From Breoghania sp. L-A4 (GTDB lineage: Bacteria > Pseudomonadota > Alphaproteobacteria > Rhizobiales > Stappiaceae), in the NCBI RefSeq assembly GCF_003432385.1, contig NZ_CP031841.1, positions 3,883,579 through 3,947,578 on the forward strand: a stretch of 64,000 nt of DNA. Reading direction: 5' to 3'. How positions within the stretch are numbered: the stretch's first letter is position 1; each line of letters opens with the position of its first letter. Made by a program: the position numbers and the translations under genes. Of this stretch, positions 62,082 through 64,000 are shown piece after piece. The notes under the pieces were generated by a model. The model worked only from the letters and a program-made list of their open reading frames with translations, was not told the origin of the DNA and ran no database searches.

Positions 62082-62852
62082 TCAGCCCAGCTCAAAAAAC
62101 TCGCGGCGCACCGCCGCGGTGATATCGCGCCGGTACTGCGCGGCGATCAGCGCGCCCTTTTCCGGGCTCGCCCCCTTGGCGGAGACCAGCGAGCCTTCCG
62201 GCGCGACCCATTCACGGCGCGGCGGCCAGACGTCGTAGCACGGCGCATCCGCGGCCGCATTGTCGGGCACCTTGTCGAACCGCACCAGTTCGGGATGGAA
62301 GTTCATCATCAGCGAGGTTTCCAGCACCGCGGCATGTTCCAGCTCGATGCCGGGGTAACCGTCCGGGAACACCGCCGTCAGCGTCTCCTCGGTCAGGAAC
62401 TCCCAGTGTTGCAGGCACATGACCCGCACACCCCTGTCGCCCACCTCGCGCATGGCGAGATCGATGCCCTCATTGAGGAACCACAGATTCTCGTAGTTCC
62501 CGTCGAGCACGCAGATGCGCCGCGCGCCGTGCCGCACAAGCTCGCGGATCACGTCGCGCACCACGGCCGACAGCGTGGCGCCGTCCAGCCCGGTGCTGCC
62601 GGGAAAGAACGGCCCGCCGGCAGAGCGCGTCATCGACTTGTAGCCATAGGTCACCGGCGCGGCGACAACGCCGCCAACTTCCGTCGCGATCTCGCGCGCG
62701 ATCGCGGAGGGCAGCAGGTAGTCGACCGACATCGGCAGATGCGGGCCATGCTGCTCCAAAGCTCCGGTCGGCAGAAACACCACCGGGTTGGTTTCGAGCG
62801 CCGCGGCATATTCCGGCCAGGTCATTTCCGACATCATCACCGTATCGGTCAT
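62082..62852 (-). CDS. creatininase (creatinine amidohydrolase) family protein with a substituted metal ligand
   Basis: A 256-residue protein closely following Pseudomonas creatininase: FLPTGALEQHGPHLPMSVDY (metal ligands E33, H35, D44), TYGYKSMTRSAGG, FFPGSTGLDGATLSAVVRD and IRELVRHGARR. The equivalent of metal ligand His120 in NGHYEN is Asn119 here (DGNYENLWF), while the following Glu121 is kept. One metal site may thus be weakened or the substrate altered. Creatininases hydrate creatinine to creatine and relatives act on other cyclic amides. It lies six bases before the SDR gene and 27 bp after the ABC ATPase gene. Confidence 0.8.
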   Translation of the reverse strand: MTDTVMMSEMTWPEYAAALETNPVVFLPTGALEQHGPHLPMSVDYLLPSAIAREIATEVGGVVAAPVTYGYKSMTRSAGGPFFPGSTGLDGATLSAVVRDVIRELVRHGARRICVLDGNYENLWFLNEGIDLAMREVGDRGVRVMCLQHWEFLTEETLTAVFPDGYPGIELEHAAVLETSLMMNFHPELVRFDKVPDNAAADAPCYDVWPPRREWVAPEGSLVSAKGASPEKGALIAAQYRRDITAAVRREFFELG

Positions 62853-62879
62853 GAATTTTCCTTGTTCTGTTCAGGCGGT

Positions 62880-63689
62880 TCAGTCCCGGGCGCCTTCGTC
62901 GCGCATCAGGCGCATGATCTGGCGTTCCATATCGCTGTAGCCGGGCAGGCCGATAACCTGTTCCTTGTCGGCGATCCGCCGGCCCTGCTTGAACTCCGGC
63001 ACGATCTCGGTTTTCACGCGGCCCGGGTGGCGCGACATGAAGACGATCTTGTCGGCGAGGAAGATCGCTTCCTCGATGTCGTGGGTGACCATCACGATGG
63101 TGGTCTCCGCGCTCTCGGCGATTTCGACGAGCAGTTCCTGCATGTGCCAGCGGGTTTCCGCGTCCAGCGCGCCAAACGGCTCGTCCATCAGCAGCAGCTC
63201 GGGATCGTTGGCGAGCGTTCGGGCGATGGCGACCCGCTGGCGCATGCCCCCCGAAAGCTGAGACGGATAGGCATCGGCGAATTTCGTCAGCCCGACCAGC
63301 TGAATGTAGTGCGCCGCGCGGTCGCGTCGTTCGGCCGCGGCCACGCCGTTCACCTTCATGCCGAACTCGACATTCCTGCGCACGCTGAGCCAGTCAAAAG
63401 ACGTATAGGCCTGAAACACCATGCCGCGGTCGCGGCCCGGCCCTTCGATACGCCGCCCCTCGAGCACCAGATCCCCTGAGGTGGGCGCCTCGAGACCCGC
63501 GATCATCCGCAAGACCGTCGACTTGCCGCAGCCGGACGGACCCAGGATCACGCAGATCTCGTTGCGACGAACCTCAAAGGACACGCCGGAGATCGCCTCC
63601 ACCGTGCGGCCCTTGCCGATGTCGAAAATCTTGCCGACATCGTCGAGCGTCAGGATCGCGGGGCGCTCGGGCTGGGGCGCGGACGTCAT
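62880..63689 (-). CDS. ABC transporter ATP-binding protein, nitrate/sulfonate/taurine type
   Basis: A 269-residue ATPase. Walker A is ILGPSGCGKST at ~52-62, the signature is LSGGMRQRVAIARTLAN, Walker B is LLLMDEPFGALDAET, and the switch is IVMVTHDIEEAIFLAD. The signature and the MDEPFGALD text are those of SsuB/TauB/NrtD importers. The start at 63689 overlaps the permease stop by four bases. It drives uptake of the compound handled by the creatininase-like and agmatinase-like enzymes. Confidence 0.88.
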   Translation of the reverse strand: MTSAPQPERPAILTLDDVGKIFDIGKGRTVEAISGVSFEVRRNEICVILGPSGCGKSTVLRMIAGLEAPTSGDLVLEGRRIEGPGRDRGMVFQAYTSFDWLSVRRNVEFGMKVNGVAAAERRDRAAHYIQLVGLTKFADAYPSQLSGGMRQRVAIARTLANDPELLLMDEPFGALDAETRWHMQELLVEIAESAETTIVMVTHDIEEAIFLADKIVFMSRHPGRVKTEIVPEFKQGRRIADKEQVIGLPGYSDMERQIMRLMRDEGARD

Positions 63690-64000
63690 CGCCGCTTCTC
63701 CTCGATGTAGGGGAACAGCCAGCGATGCAGGCGTACGAACAGCAGATCGCAGATCAGGCCCAGCGCGCCGATCACCACGATCCCGGCCATGATCTCGTCT
63801 GTGTGCAGGAAGCGACGCGCGCGCATCATCATCGCGCCGATGCCGGTGGTGGAGGCGACGATTTCCGCGATCACCAGATAGGTCCAGGTGACGGCGAGCA
63901 TCTGCCGCATGGCGACAACGATGTCGGGCAGCACGGCGGGCAGGATCACCCAGCCGACGGTCACACGCCGGCTGGCGCCCAAAGTCATCGCCGTCTCCAC
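63686..64000 (-). CDS. ABC transporter permease, SsuC/TauC type (5' end beyond window)
   Basis: The C-terminal 104 residues of a permease that enters from the right edge. The EAA loop is partly visible at the edge (AMTLGASRRVTVGWVILPAV), followed by two helices (TWTYLVIAEIVAS and GIVVIGALGLICDLLFVRL) and the tail WLFPYIEEKRR. It forms the channel for the neighbouring TauB/SsuB-type ATPase. The binding-protein gene is presumably just outside. Confidence 0.85.
   Translation of the reverse strand: METAMTLGASRRVTVGWVILPAVLPDIVVAMRQMLAVTWTYLVIAEIVASTTGIGAMMMRARRFLHTDEIMAGIVVIGALGLICDLLFVRLHRWLFPYIEEKRR

Noticed and set aside
1-64000. tRNA/rRNA genes, CRISPR arrays, IS elements, prophage or conjugation genes
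   Set aside because: Looked for cloverleaf-like ends, regularly spaced repeats, transposase/integrase motifs and phage structural genes by eye; none seen.

Overview
The window is high-GC DNA packed with catabolic and transport genes, of the kind found in a metabolically versatile alphaproteobacterium. The order Hyphomicrobiales (Rhizobiaceae- or Stappiaceae-like) is my inference from four things: the many ABC and TRAP importers, the GntR/LysR/IclR regulators, the pim-type dicarboxylate genes, and a rhizobial-style intergenic palindrome at 52127-52254. I see no rRNA, tRNA, CRISPR array, transposase, integrase or replication gene. The window looks like chromosomal or chromid accessory metabolism rather than a mobile element.

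Layout. (1) 1-8945: a minus-strand operon with a spermidine-type ABC importer, an Asp/Glu-racemase-family protein, a PuuE-like amidohydrolase, a hydantoinase/dihydropyrimidinase and an amidase, opposite a GntR/FCD regulator; three TGTGCACA palindromes lie between them. (2) 9282-14389: GntR regulator, TRAP importer (P, Q, M) and amidase. (3) 14420-20955: a complete ydcS-T-U-V-patD (ydcW) putrescine import and gamma-aminobutyraldehyde oxidation operon, plus a LysR gene. (4) 21060-28322: a Liv-type ABC system in which LivM, LivG and LivF are one fused polypeptide, with a cytosine-deaminase-like amidohydrolase, a SnoaL-like protein and a GntR regulator; three TTGCATRCAA boxes occur at 13-bp spacing. 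(5) 28513-33434: a nucleotide-amino-sugar and glycan island (DegT aminotransferase, Gfo/Idh oxidoreductase, glycosyltransferase, hexapeptide acetyltransferase, methyltransferase). (6) 33740-47184: a TRAP importer, an IclR regulator and a pim-like beta-oxidation operon (hydratase/dehydrogenase, thiolase, PimC/PimD-like acyl-CoA dehydrogenases, thioesterase, enoyl-CoA hydratase, nitronate monooxygenase-like protein, CoA ligase). Near-identical IclR-type boxes precede both transcription units. (7) 47324-52086: dienelactone hydrolase, TAXI-type TRAP importer and LysR. (8) 52328-59288: a second Liv ABC system with a shikimate-dehydrogenase paralogue, a shortened LysR and a LigI-like amidohydrolase. 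(9) 59531-64000: agmatinase-type ureohydrolase, two short-chain dehydrogenases, a creatininase-family protein and a taurine/nitrate-type ABC importer that runs off the right edge.

How it works together: most blocks combine an importer, a local regulator and the first enzymes for one class of nitrogenous or carboxylic substrate. Six of the seven complete importers carry a GC-rich stem-loop just after the solute-binding-protein gene. This suggests a shared post-transcriptional arrangement that keeps the binding protein more abundant than its membrane partners.

Caution: eight genes are split by nine apparent one-base losses, all in short C or G runs and with no other damage. I read these as probable sequencing or assembly errors and give the full reconstructed spans. 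All functional assignments come from reading motifs and remembered family sequences; no database search was run.
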